DNA of 64,000 nt from Bacteroides sp. GM023 (GTDB taxonomy: Bacteria > Bacteroidota > Bacteroidia > Bacteroidales > Bacteroidaceae), in NCBI RefSeq assembly GCF_014750685.1, contig NZ_JAAXGE010000007.1, positions 124,001-188,000 of the forward strand. Reading direction: 5' to 3'. Positions 17,670-26,167 of the stretch are shown in pieces. The first letter of the stretch is position 1; each line of letters starts with the position of its first letter. Under the pieces are notes generated by a model. That model searched no databases. It worked only from the letters and a program-made list of their open reading frames with translations, and was not told the DNA's origin. Position numbers and translations under genes: made by a program.

Positions 17670-19781
17670 TTATTCTCTTTTCGGCTTTATTCGAACCACT
17701 TTATAAACATTTCCGCGTTTGGCATGTATAGAAGGCACTTGGTTTCTTTGCAATATTCTTCCGAACTGAATAATATTGCAGTTGGACACATGAATCCTGC
17801 TGTCATGTTGTACCTGTTCCAGTATCTCGATGGCGAGAAGTTGCTCGTATTCTTCCTCATCCTCTTTGGCAGCCCGGAAATATTGGTGAAATAACTGCTC
17901 CGCAATGGGGATAACTTGAAATTCCTGATTACCTTCGTTCATAAGTTTTTCATCTTCAGTGTCAAACCAGTAGCGTTCTCCTCTGTAGATGTCGTGCATT
18001 GCTTGTGCATAAAGCTGTTCGTAGTCGATTGGAGAACAGTCTATTGGAGCGGTAACGTTGATGACGATGTAGCGTCGGCTACCGGAAGTGTCCGTCAGTA
18101 AATCCTTGTGATTGCTTGTGCCGATAAATGAAGCGTAGCGGCGCATCTCTTGTGTGGCCGTACCGTGGGGACGACGGACGTTGACTATCGGTTTTTGAAG
18201 AATGTGTTTCAGGAAAGCCTGTTGGTTCACTCTATTTTGGTCGAACTCGTCCATGTTGATAAGCGCAAAACGGTTCAGGGACAGTTCGGCGTCTCTTTTA
18301 TTGCTGAAATCAATGTGGTCGGTGTAGTAGGGCTGCAATTCGGTCGGCAACAGATTCCGGCAAAAAGTGGATTTTCGGTAGGCTTGTGGGCCGACAAGTA
18401 ACGGAACCGTGCAGTTTGAATACTTGCGGTCTGTGTGACGCCAGTGGGCTACCATGTTTAGAAACCAACGATAAAACAGGTTGGGCCAATGGGCATTGTT
18501 GCAAGGAACGCGGGTAGCCAGTTCACGAATCCGGTCGCGACCGTCCCAACGGATATCTACGCCGAAGAGAAAATCCTCGATAGGGTTGAATACCGGGATG
18601 CGGTCGGAGTTCAAGTAGCGGGCGACGTCCCTGTCCCAAAGGCTGAGCCCTTCCAGGCGGGCGTTCATGGCGATACTGTTTTGTACCCGGTTGGTGATGG
18701 GGCGGAAACAGAAACAAAAAGTGTTCCGTTCGCGATATTCCGTTACGGTGGTCATTGTGTTGTAGCGAAACTCGTATCGGCGTTGCATAAATTCTTCCGT
18801 GCGAAGTTCCAGTTCTTGTTCTGTTGACAAGGGGGATTTCTGCCCGAAACCTTTGGCGATTGTGTATATGTTTTGTACGGTTTGGCGGATAAGGAACTCT
18901 TTCTTCTTGACGTAGAAATGGGCGATAGCCCAACGGGCGGTTTCTTCTTCCGGTATGCCTGCCTGGAAACAATTTTCCGCAAGGCGGACTAGCAGTGGCT
19001 TGAGGTCTTCATCCGAATGGAGATGTATGTTGGGTTGAGATTCACTTAATGAATGATAAGCCTTGTTCAAGGCGGCTTCGAAGAGGGCGGACAAGGTGTC
19101 GAAACTATCATAACCCGGAATCAGCCGCTTGAATGGGGATGTTTCCGCTTGTACGGACTCTTTGTAAGTGGTGTCCGACGGCATTTCTAATGGTTGACGC
19201 ATGTAAATGACGGTAGAGTCGGGGTTGTAATAAAGTTCCGGGTCGTAGGTTTGGCGGCAGAATTGCTCCAATGTCGGGTTTTTAAGTTCGATGGGGTAGG
19301 AGAGTGCCGGTTGGTATAGGCTGACTGCTTTTCTGTAAGCGTGGGCTTGGAATATTTCTGCTTCTTCTTGGGTCTTGGGTAGTGAATTGTCCGGGCGCGT
19401 GAAGCGTAGCCATATTTTTACGGAATGTCCGCCGGAACCCATGAAGGCGGCAAAAGTTTGCGTAAGTTCTGCTGCTTCCTGTTTCACTAGGTTTACTTCC
19501 GTCCGGTTGGCCAGATGGTTGACTTCTATTTGCACAATACCGTTGTAGTCGGTCATTTGTGCGCCATTGGCTGTTTTGCGGAAGTTGGCTGCCGGGATGA
19601 CTTTGGACAGTTTTTGAGCTTCTTCCAGTTTGGTATCCGGTGATGCGTAACGTATGTTTGTCCGTAGGTTGCTTATCGGGCGAGCTTTCGTTTCATGCTT
19701 CATCGCTTCTATTTGTAGGTTTATATCTAGCGTCCGCATGGTTAATGTCCCGCCGTTGTCCCGCATCAAAGTAAGTTTCAT
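17670..19781 (-). CDS. BT4734/VirE-type P-loop ATPase with DUF3874-like C-terminus
   Basis: A 703-residue protein. The N-terminal ~50-180 resembles the BT4734-like/VirE N-terminal primase-associated domain. The central part (about 370-610) is a VirE/VapE-type helicase-like ATPase, with LLVGPQAYRKST as P-loop (Lys470, Ser471) and FALINMDEFD as Walker B (Asp511, Glu512), then SFIGTSNHKDLL. The C-terminus fits DUF3874. The P-loop lacks the glycine that usually precedes Lys; Arg469 is there instead. Family members are linked to mobile elements and phage satellites. The gene stands alone between mirrored inverted repeats (17545-17651 and 20153-20258) and beside a period-22 repeat array, with no recombinase in the window. 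Confidence 0.85.
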   Translation of the reverse strand: MKLTLMRDNGGTLTMRTLDINLQIEAMKHETKARPISNLRTNIRYASPDTKLEEAQKLSKVIPAANFRKTANGAQMTDYNGIVQIEVNHLANRTEVNLVKQEAAELTQTFAAFMGSGGHSVKIWLRFTRPDNSLPKTQEEAEIFQAHAYRKAVSLYQPALSYPIELKNPTLEQFCRQTYDPELYYNPDSTVIYMRQPLEMPSDTTYKESVQAETSPFKRLIPGYDSFDTLSALFEAALNKAYHSLSESQPNIHLHSDEDLKPLLVRLAENCFQAGIPEEETARWAIAHFYVKKKEFLIRQTVQNIYTIAKGFGQKSPLSTEQELELRTEEFMQRRYEFRYNTMTTVTEYRERNTFCFCFRPITNRVQNSIAMNARLEGLSLWDRDVARYLNSDRIPVFNPIEDFLFGVDIRWDGRDRIRELATRVPCNNAHWPNLFYRWFLNMVAHWRHTDRKYSNCTVPLLVGPQAYRKSTFCRNLLPTELQPYYTDHIDFSNKRDAELSLNRFALINMDEFDQNRVNQQAFLKHILQKPIVNVRRPHGTATQEMRRYASFIGTSNHKDLLTDTSGSRRYIVINVTAPIDCSPIDYEQLYAQAMHDIYRGERYWFDTEDEKLMNEGNQEFQVIPIAEQLFHQYFRAAKEDEEEYEQLLAIEILEQVQHDSRIHVSNCNIIQFGRILQRNQVPSIHAKRGNVYKVVRIKPKRE

Positions 19782-19941
19782 GTTGAATGTATTTATTGTT
19801 TTGTCTTTTTATTAAAGGCCGATAAAGGTAGGCTTTATTATCCGTTTTGCCAAGCTCTTTTGTCTTTATTATTGCTTGTTTTGTTGGCATACGGTGAGAA
19901 TCTGTTGGTTTCATTATATGTGTCTGTTTGTTTCAAGTAGC

Positions 19942-20100
19942 GAAACACTTTGTTCCACGCCTTGGAACACTTTGTTTCAAGTAATGGAACACTTTGTTTC
20001 AAGCCTTGGAACACTTTGTTTCAAGCCTTTGGAACTAAAGTTTCCCGCGGGGGAAACTAAAGTTCCCCGCCTTGAAACTGGAATTACCCCCTGTTGAAAC
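19942..20100 (+). repeat. period-22 GGAA(A)C tandem array upstream of the VirE-type gene
   Basis: About eight phased copies start at 19942, 19964, 19986, 20008, 20031, 20052, 20073 and 20095. The best copies contain TGGAACACTTTGTTTCAAG and fold as a 9-bp hairpin with a 3-nt loop (one G-T pair). Later copies diverge but keep GGAA(A)C or TGAAAC at the same spacing. It lies 160 bp upstream of the VirE-type start and inside the inverted repeats. Confidence 0.85.
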
Positions 20101-20152
20101 TTCTGTTTACACGTGGGCTTCTGTTTGTATGCAGGCTTTATCTATGTCGGGC

Positions 20153-20258
20153 GGTGATAGGTGATAGATGCGGTGATAGGTTACCACCAACCTATCACCT
20201 CTTTGAAAGTACGATGAATAGGGCGTTTCGGGAGTACGGTGATAGGTTGAAAGAGAAT
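20153..20258 (-). repeat. right inverted repeat of the VirE-type gene unit
   Basis: Mirror copy of 17545-17651. Sites are GGTGATAGGT at 20153-20162, GGTGATAGGTT at 20172-20182, AACCTATCACC at 20189-20199 and GGTGATAGGTT at 20238-20248. The site order, the relative orientation and the 38- and 6-bp spacers equal those of the left end when read from outside inwards. Confidence 0.85.
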
Positions 20259-20273
20259 TCTTGTTTTTTATAT

Positions 20274-20546
20274 ATGAAGAGAGTAGCCGGATATACGAAA
20301 CTTCCTGCATTTATTCCCATATTTCCACAGCATTTCAAAAAAAACGTATATCTTTGCAATACGTTTTTCACTCATCGGCGTGATGAAATAGGTGGAAAGC
20401 GTTTTTATTTCATAACGGAATATATAAAGTATTGTCTCTCTGAATCAAAATTTAGCGATTTAAACCACAGAGAGATGATGCGGCAGATATTCCACGCGAA
20501 CGGTTTATATCAACATATCCGTAGAGGATGTGTTATATATAAATAA
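20274..20546 (+). CDS. weakly supported small ORF, function unknown
   Basis: A 90-residue reading frame just outside the right inverted repeat, from an ATG at 20274. The frame stays open farther upstream to 20094, but that part runs through the repeats. Composition is basic and aromatic (NTFFTHRRDE, RFYFITEYIKYC), with no domain I recognise. A good TAnnTTTG promoter word (20349-20356) lies inside it with no nearby in-frame ATG downstream, which argues against this frame being the real product. It may be a remnant of an element gene. Confidence 0.25.
   Translation: MKRVAGYTKLPAFIPIFPQHFKKNVYLCNTFFTHRRDEIGGKRFYFITEYIKYCLSESKFSDLNHREMMRQIFHANGLYQHIRRGCVIYK
20349..20356 (+). promoter_or_regulatory. 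Bacteroides -7 promoter word (TATCTTTG)
   Basis: Exact match to TAnnTTTG in the otherwise gene-poor stretch 19782-20791. No clear -33 TTTG is seen at the usual spacing (TTTC instead). It points rightward toward 20792-21265. The remainder, 20547-20791, shows no gene or further repeat that I can support. Confidence 0.3.
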
Positions 20547-20791
20547 TTGGCGTGGATGTCTGTTGTCATCATTGTCTTGTGGGAGGGTGTCGCTAGCCTT
20601 GATTCTGGATAATGGTACAACAGCATTCACGTCATTTTTGTATCCGGTCGGTTATGATTACCCCAGAAAAATCTAACCTAAACAATCCCCACCCGACCGA
20701 AATACAGAAAGCGTGACTGCTCGTTGTCCCACATAAACAAAACAATATTCACTTTTTAAGTTATTGTGGAACACACTAAAACAAATGTATT

Positions 20792-21265
20792 ATGCCAAAA
20801 TGGATTAGCGTAGAAGAAGCGACGGCCAAGTATGGATTCAACAAAGAAGTTATCCTGCTTTGGGCGGAAATGAAAAGATTCCCTGTGTCATATGGAGAAC
20901 CTACCCCGACTGTTGATGAAGAAAGTTTTCAGGAATTTCTGTCTCGGATGAAACGAGGGATTACATCCGAATATATCGACACATTGGAAGAACTATACAT
21001 TCAGAAAACGAGAGTCTGTGATATGTATGCCGAAATTATTGGCGCTCAAGATAAGGAACTCTTGCAGCTAAGAGAAAAGATAGCCAGTATAGAACAGATA
21101 CAGGCAGCAATGAAAATGCAGAATAATCGGATACAGGATTGCAGAAAAGTGTTTGAAGAATATGAAGCAATTTTTCACGACAGTTGGGCTGCAAGACTAC
21201 GCAGGAGCTTGAAACGGCTGCTGCCATACAGGATGTCTTCAAAGCATTGGGATGATTTGGAATGA
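20792..21265 (+). CDS. small HTH-like/coiled-coil protein
   Basis: A 157-residue soluble protein. The first ~55 residues (WISVEEATAKYGFNKEVILLWAE start) resemble an excisionase/MerR-type winged helix that reads a helix-turn-helix target. Residues about 60-130 form a likely coiled coil (EELYIQKTRVCDMYAE, then LREKIASIEQIQ). The tail is basic (RLRRSLKRLLPYR). It could be a DNA-binding accessory protein of the neighbouring VirE-type unit. No family name is certain. It sits alone with 180 bp to the next gene. Confidence 0.55.
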   Translation: MPKWISVEEATAKYGFNKEVILLWAEMKRFPVSYGEPTPTVDEESFQEFLSRMKRGITSEYIDTLEELYIQKTRVCDMYAEIIGAQDKELLQLREKIASIEQIQAAMKMQNNRIQDCRKVFEEYEAIFHDSWAARLRRSLKRLLPYRMSSKHWDDLE

Positions 21266-21445
21266 TAGTAATGATGATTTAGAATGACAATAAGAAAGAT
21301 GTAGTAAGATTTTTTATCTGTTTGTTTTATTTTCTTAACTCCGAATGTTTCGTAACTGGCGGAAAACCATCTACTTTTATCCCCACGTTTGCAGCATTTG
21401 AGGATATGCTGCGTCTAATAAATAAAAAACTAAATCATTCTAGTC

Positions 21446-24004
21446 ATGAAACACAGACTGTTGCTACTATTACTATTCGTGTTTGCTACATTTGCGACGG
21501 GGTGGGCGCAAAAAGCTGTAGACCCTTCTTTTACAATCAAAGGCGTGCTTTTGGATTCGTTAACCCAAGAGGGAGAACCGTATGCAACTATCAGAATTAC
21601 AAAGAAAAATGCTCCCGACAAAGCTGTGAAAATGGCGGTGACCGGGGCGAGTGGTAAATTTCAGGAGAAACTGAATATACCTGCCGGGGATTATGTGATT
21701 AGCATTTCTTCGATTGGTAAAGCACCGATTGTGAAGGATTTTACTCTGAAGTCGTCTGCAAAAGTCGTTGATTTGGGTACGCTGTACTCTTCGGAAGCCA
21801 ATAATGAACTGAAAGGAGTGGAAGTCGTCGCCCAGAAGCCTTTGGTGAAGGTAGATGTGGATAAGATTGAATATAACATTGAAGATGACCCGGACTCAAA
21901 GTCGAATAGCATATTGGAGATGCTTCGGAAAGTTCCTCTGGTTACGGTGGACGGGGAAGATAATGTGCAGGTGAATGGAAGCAGTAGCTTTAAGATACAT
22001 GTGAACGGAAAGCCCAACAACATGATGAGCAATAATCCGAAAGAAGTCTTGAAAAGTATGCCGGCAAATACTATTAAGTATATCGAGGTGATTACTTCGC
22101 CCGGAGCCAAGTATGATGCGGAAGGTATCGGCGGTATTTTGAATATCGTTACTGTGGGTAGCGGGTTCGAAGGCTATACGGCTACTTTCAGAGGGAATGC
22201 CAACAACAACGGAGTAGGCGCAGGCACTTATGCAATGGTGAAGCAGGGTAAACTGACAGTTTCCGCCAACTACAACTATAATTATAATAATAGCCCGCGC
22301 AACTATTCCAGCAGTTACAGGGACAGTTATACCAGTGCGGAAAATGAAAGGTATCTGGAATCGGCAAATAGTTCTAAGTCGAAAGGGAACTTCCAATATG
22401 GTAATTTAGAAGCGAGCTATGAGATTGACACTTTGAGATTGTTGACTGTGGCTTTTGGAATGTATGGTAACAGTGGAAAAAACAATAGTGATGGGAATAC
22501 GATTCTGCATGGAGCAGACCTCCAGGATTTTGCCTATCGTTATCGGACGGACAATCATGGAAAAGACTCATGGTATTCTATCAACGGAAATATAGACTAT
22601 CAGCGTACTTCCCGAAAGAATAAAGAGCGAATGATTACTTTCTCTTATAAAATAAACTCCCAGCCTCAAACCTCTGATTTATATAATACTTATAAGGACA
22701 TTGAGTTTGATGAAAACAAGCAGGAGGTTTTTGACAGATTGAAATTGGAGAATTTCCATTCGGACGGAAAGACGAATACAATGGAACAGACTTTTCAAGT
22801 GGACTACACCACTCCGATTGGAAAACTGCATACGATTGAAACCGGTGCCAAATATATTTTCCGGCGCAACTCTAGTGATAATAAAATGTATGAAGCTCCG
22901 AGCGGGAGTGAAGACTATGTGTACAGTAAAGACCGCAGTAGCGAATACCGCCATTTGAATCATATTATTTCTGCTTATGCCGGATATACGCTGAAATATA
23001 AGGATTTCACTTTTAAGCCGGGGCTTCGTTATGAGCAAACTATACAGGATGTGAAGTTCCTGGTCGGCCCGGGTGAGAATTTCAACTCTAATTTTAGTGA
23101 TTTGGTTCCTTCCGTTTCATTGGGCATGAAGCTCGGCAAGACGCAGAATCTCCGTGGAGGATATAATATGCGTATCTGGCGTCCGGGTATCTGGAACTTG
23201 AATCCTTATTTCGATGACCAGAGTCCTATGTTTATCAATCAGGGAAATCCGAATCTGAAAAGTGAGAAGAGCCATTCATTTGATTTGTCTTATAGCAGTT
23301 TCAGTGCCAAGTTCAATATTAATCTTTCGTTGCGTCATTCTTTCAATAACAATGGAATAGAAAGAGTGAGCCGCCTGATAACTGCTGAAAATGGGGAAGA
23401 CTTTGAGGGCGGCCATCACGCTCCCAAGGATGCCTTGTACAGCACGTATGATAACATCGGAAAGAGCCGGGAGACAGGATTAAGTTTTTATTTGAACTGG
23501 AATGCTTCTCCTAAAACGCGAATTTATATCAACGGGCGAGGAAATTATAGGGATTTGAAGAGTCCTGCGGAGGGATTACATAATTATGGATGGAATGCTT
23601 CTGCTTATGGAGGAGTTCAACAAACTTTACCGGCGAAAATCCGTTTGAGCCTGAATGGTGGCGGAAGTACGCCGCGTATCAGTTTGCAGGGAAGAAGCTC
23701 CGGCTATAATTACTATAGTTTGGGGTTAAGCCGTTCTTTTATGAAAGAAGAACGCCTGTCCTTGAATGTTTTTTGCAGTAATGTCTTTGAGAAATACAGA
23801 ACTTACAACAGTCATACTGAATCGTCTAATTTTATATCGAGGAGTTCAGGCAAGTATCCGAGCCGGTACTATGGATTTAGTATCAGTTACCGCATTGGAG
23901 AGTTGAAAGCCAGTGTGAAGAAAGCTGCACGAAGCATCGACAACAATGATGTGAAAGGTGGCGAAGGCGGAGGTGGAAACGCGGGTGGCGGAGGTGGTCA
24001 GTAA
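21446..24004 (+). CDS. TonB-dependent receptor-like outer-membrane beta-barrel protein with Gly-rich tail
   Basis: An 852-residue protein with a signal peptide (ATGWAQK), a carboxypeptidase-regulatory-like domain at about 28-115, a plug-like domain (VEVVAQKPLVKVDVDKIEY, LEMLRKVPLVTV, YIEVITSPGAKYDAEGIGGILNIV) and an OMP_b-brl_3-type barrel. The barrel part appears to end near YYGFSISYRIGELKASV. About 30 further residues follow, finishing in a Gly-rich GGGGNAGGGGGQ tail instead of the usual terminal aromatic residue. It is monocistronic, and its ligand is unknown. It is convergent with the ATPase operon at 24019, with only 14 bp between stops. Confidence 0.8.
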   Translation: MKHRLLLLLLFVFATFATGWAQKAVDPSFTIKGVLLDSLTQEGEPYATIRITKKNAPDKAVKMAVTGASGKFQEKLNIPAGDYVISISSIGKAPIVKDFTLKSSAKVVDLGTLYSSEANNELKGVEVVAQKPLVKVDVDKIEYNIEDDPDSKSNSILEMLRKVPLVTVDGEDNVQVNGSSSFKIHVNGKPNNMMSNNPKEVLKSMPANTIKYIEVITSPGAKYDAEGIGGILNIVTVGSGFEGYTATFRGNANNNGVGAGTYAMVKQGKLTVSANYNYNYNNSPRNYSSSYRDSYTSAENERYLESANSSKSKGNFQYGNLEASYEIDTLRLLTVAFGMYGNSGKNNSDGNTILHGADLQDFAYRYRTDNHGKDSWYSINGNIDYQRTSRKNKERMITFSYKINSQPQTSDLYNTYKDIEFDENKQEVFDRLKLENFHSDGKTNTMEQTFQVDYTTPIGKLHTIETGAKYIFRRNSSDNKMYEAPSGSEDYVYSKDRSSEYRHLNHIISAYAGYTLKYKDFTFKPGLRYEQTIQDVKFLVGPGENFNSNFSDLVPSVSLGMKLGKTQNLRGGYNMRIWRPGIWNLNPYFDDQSPMFINQGNPNLKSEKSHSFDLSYSSFSAKFNINLSLRHSFNNNGIERVSRLITAENGEDFEGGHHAPKDALYSTYDNIGKSRETGLSFYLNWNASPKTRIYINGRGNYRDLKSPAEGLHNYGWNASAYGGVQQTLPAKIRLSLNGGGSTPRISLQGRSSGYNYYSLGLSRSFMKEERLSLNVFCSNVFEKYRTYNSHTESSNFISRSSGKYPSRYYGFSISYRIGELKASVKKAARSIDNNDVKGGEGGGGNAGGGGGQ

Positions 24005-24018
24005 CAGACCACCCCTAC

Positions 24019-25665
24019 TCAACTTAGCCAGAAGGATATAATGTGCCTTACGTCATACTTATCCAGTATGGCTAAGAATTTCTCATCTTCGAGACATTCT
24101 TGGTATATATAGAACATTTCGCCATACTTCACCCAGCGCAGGTCATAATTGTATTTCAAGGCAAGTTCTATATTTCTGTAGAAGTCAAGTTTGTCATTCA
24201 TGCGATATTTGATTTCTGCAAGGGTCGCATAAGACATTCCCGATTCTGAGTCCATTTCCAGAGTTTCATAAATGGCTTCAAGCGCACTGGTATGTTTTTT
24301 ATAGAAATTCCACAATTTCGCCTCTTCGTTGCGATATGTCACATTGCCGGGATGTGCTTTTATTAGCTTTGTGATCGCTTTTATATCAAGTTCTTCATTA
24401 TGGAACATCATGTGGTCTATCTGTATCTTGAGAAATTCAGTGAACTCATTATCTTTATCATAAATTTTACTCAAAAGTTTTTCACTTCTCTGATAGTCTC
24501 CTAATAGGAAGTTCAGATAAATCTCCTTGAGTTGTATCGGAAATAAGTCAGGTCCAAGGGTGGCGGTAGCCTTTTGTGCATACTCTAACGCCTTTTCAAA
24601 CTCAAAGCGATCATAATAATAGTTGCACAGGAATGAATATCCATGCGAAAATTTGGGGTATACCTTGACCAGCAATTCGGCTTGTTCCATGAAGCGGCTG
24701 TCATTTCCTCTATAGTAACGTAAAAGTTTATCTACTTCTAACTGAAACTGCTTGTAATTGTCAAAAGTTACGCGGTCTTTTTCTGAGAAATAATTCTTTA
24801 CCAAAGAATCATACAGTGCCATATATTCTTTGGCGGAAGATGTTTTGGATACTTCGTATATATAAGATGTATTGCAAAGTTCATTCTCTTCCAGGCAACG
24901 ATCGGAATGAATCACATTAGCGCTTTCGAGAGTTGCACCGTTTTGGGCGAGGCATTCTCTGATGATATTCGTCTTTTGCTCTACGATGATAGTATGCTTT
25001 ACTCTCTCATCGGGGCTATCCGGCAGAGGGATGCGGGTCAGGACAAAATGGTAAGTCCTCTTGATATCCAGCAGGTTATTTCCCGGTGCGGATAGTGAGT
25101 GTAGAACCTTGCAGCAGCCTTTGATGTTTTCTTCATTGTTGGCTGCCAGAAAGACGACATCGTCGGCAAGTAAAGACATAGTGATGGCGGACATTTCTGT
25201 AATCCCGGTTCTGGAATCTATCAATAAGAAATCAGGTGCCAGTTCCTCTTCTATCTGTTTTTTCAGATTCAGAAAGAAATCAATCCCGTAACTGTTTTCC
25301 TCGTAAAATAAGTTCCACCAATTGATGCGTGCGAGTTTTTTCCAGTAATCGCTTGAGTCAACATCGCCTGCCGCACATAGATGGATGGTGCTTAGTGCGT
25401 TGGCTAACTGAATGTCAACAATGTAATCCGATATATGCCGGGGTTGTACATTTTCTACAGCGTACGAATAAATATAGTCTACCAGCCCTTTATGAACAGG
25501 CTGTTGAAGTTCTTTGGCGTACTTGCTTTGCAGCCCCGGAGCTTCCAGGTCAAAGTCGAGAATGCACACTTTCTTCCCAAATTCAGCCAAGCGATTGGCT
25601 ACATTGACCAAAGCTAATGTACGGCCGACTCCTCCTTTGTATGAATAAAAAGTAAATGTTTTCAT
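24019..25665 (-). CDS. KGGVGR-motif P-loop ATPase with C-terminal TPR-like region
   Basis: A 548-residue protein. The N-terminal ~1-270 is a ParA/MinD-type deviant P-loop ATPase: YKGGVGRT at 9-16 with the signature Lys10, CILDFDLEAPG (Asp37/Asp39), and LLIDSRTGITEMS (Asp150) as switch II. The usual KGGxGK P-loop lysine is Arg15, defining the KGGVGR variant. Residues ~330-548 are helical repeats resembling TPRs (RFEFEKALEYAQKAT, YATLAEIKYRM). It is the last gene of a three-gene operon, starting 4 bp after the XRE gene. Relatives are uncharacterised as far as I know. A signalling or effector role in a toxin-antitoxin or defence module is inferred. Confidence 0.8.
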   Translation of the reverse strand: MKTFTFYSYKGGVGRTLALVNVANRLAEFGKKVCILDFDLEAPGLQSKYAKELQQPVHKGLVDYIYSYAVENVQPRHISDYIVDIQLANALSTIHLCAAGDVDSSDYWKKLARINWWNLFYEENSYGIDFFLNLKKQIEEELAPDFLLIDSRTGITEMSAITMSLLADDVVFLAANNEENIKGCCKVLHSLSAPGNNLLDIKRTYHFVLTRIPLPDSPDERVKHTIIVEQKTNIIRECLAQNGATLESANVIHSDRCLEENELCNTSYIYEVSKTSSAKEYMALYDSLVKNYFSEKDRVTFDNYKQFQLEVDKLLRYYRGNDSRFMEQAELLVKVYPKFSHGYSFLCNYYYDRFEFEKALEYAQKATATLGPDLFPIQLKEIYLNFLLGDYQRSEKLLSKIYDKDNEFTEFLKIQIDHMMFHNEELDIKAITKLIKAHPGNVTYRNEEAKLWNFYKKHTSALEAIYETLEMDSESGMSYATLAEIKYRMNDKLDFYRNIELALKYNYDLRWVKYGEMFYIYQECLEDEKFLAILDKYDVRHIISFWLS

Positions 25666-25669
25666 AACT

Positions 25670-26164
25670 TTATATGATTAGCATAAGTGAAGCTCTTTCT
25701 TTGGCAATGCGGGTAGCTCTGGCCGATTCTTCCGTTTGCTTGAATGGAACCGGAACTTGGGTAGGCTCACCAAGCTGAAAATTCAATTCACATTTTCTAG
25801 CGAGAACCCGGATGATTTGTATAACTCTTTCGAATTTGACTTTACCGTATTCTTGTTGTTCGTAGCGTTGAATTTGTTGTTCCGGTACTCCTATCTGGTC
25901 TGCCAGTTCTTTCTGGGTGTATCCGGAAGCAATACGTAAGGCTATGATAGATTTGGGAAGATTTTCATTTGTGAAGGATAAGTGTTGTTGGTTTCTTAGC
26001 TTCTCAAATTCCTCGATTTCCGAACTCAGGTCTTTTAGCCGGCAACAGTATGCTGCCTTTTGCATACGGTCGGTCAACTCTTCCCCTTTTATTTGATACA
26101 AGGCTTCCAGTAATTCTTCCATTTCCTGTTTGGCGCGTGTCAATTGGCTTTCGTTCTTGATCAT
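25670..26164 (-). CDS. XRE-family HTH regulator (possible antitoxin)
   Basis: A 164-residue protein. An N-terminal helical segment (about 5-60) could be a coiled coil or a partner-binding domain. A Cro/C1-type HTH at about 68-122 (IIALRIASGYTQKELADQIG, then EQQIQRYEQQEY) is followed by a short tail. It lies 3 bp after the nucleotidyltransferase-like gene and 4 bp before the ATPase gene. XRE proteins paired with small nucleotidyltransferases commonly act as antitoxin and operon repressor; that role here is inference. Confidence 0.85.
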   Translation of the reverse strand: MIKNESQLTRAKQEMEELLEALYQIKGEELTDRMQKAAYCCRLKDLSSEIEEFEKLRNQQHLSFTNENLPKSIIALRIASGYTQKELADQIGVPEQQIQRYEQQEYGKVKFERVIQIIRVLARKCELNFQLGEPTQVPVPFKQTEESARATRIAKERASLMLII

Positions 26165-26167
26165 ATC

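Noticed and set aside
18523..18972. Overlapping 149-codon frame inside the VirE-type gene
   Set aside because: Same-strand shadow frame, Arg/Pro-rich, no start context; the 703-residue frame is continuous and family-like.
17545..20258. Insertion sequence or transposon with transposase
   Set aside because: Inverted repeats are present, but the enclosed gene is a VirE-type ATPase, with no transposase motif and no target duplication visible by eye, so it is not called an IS.
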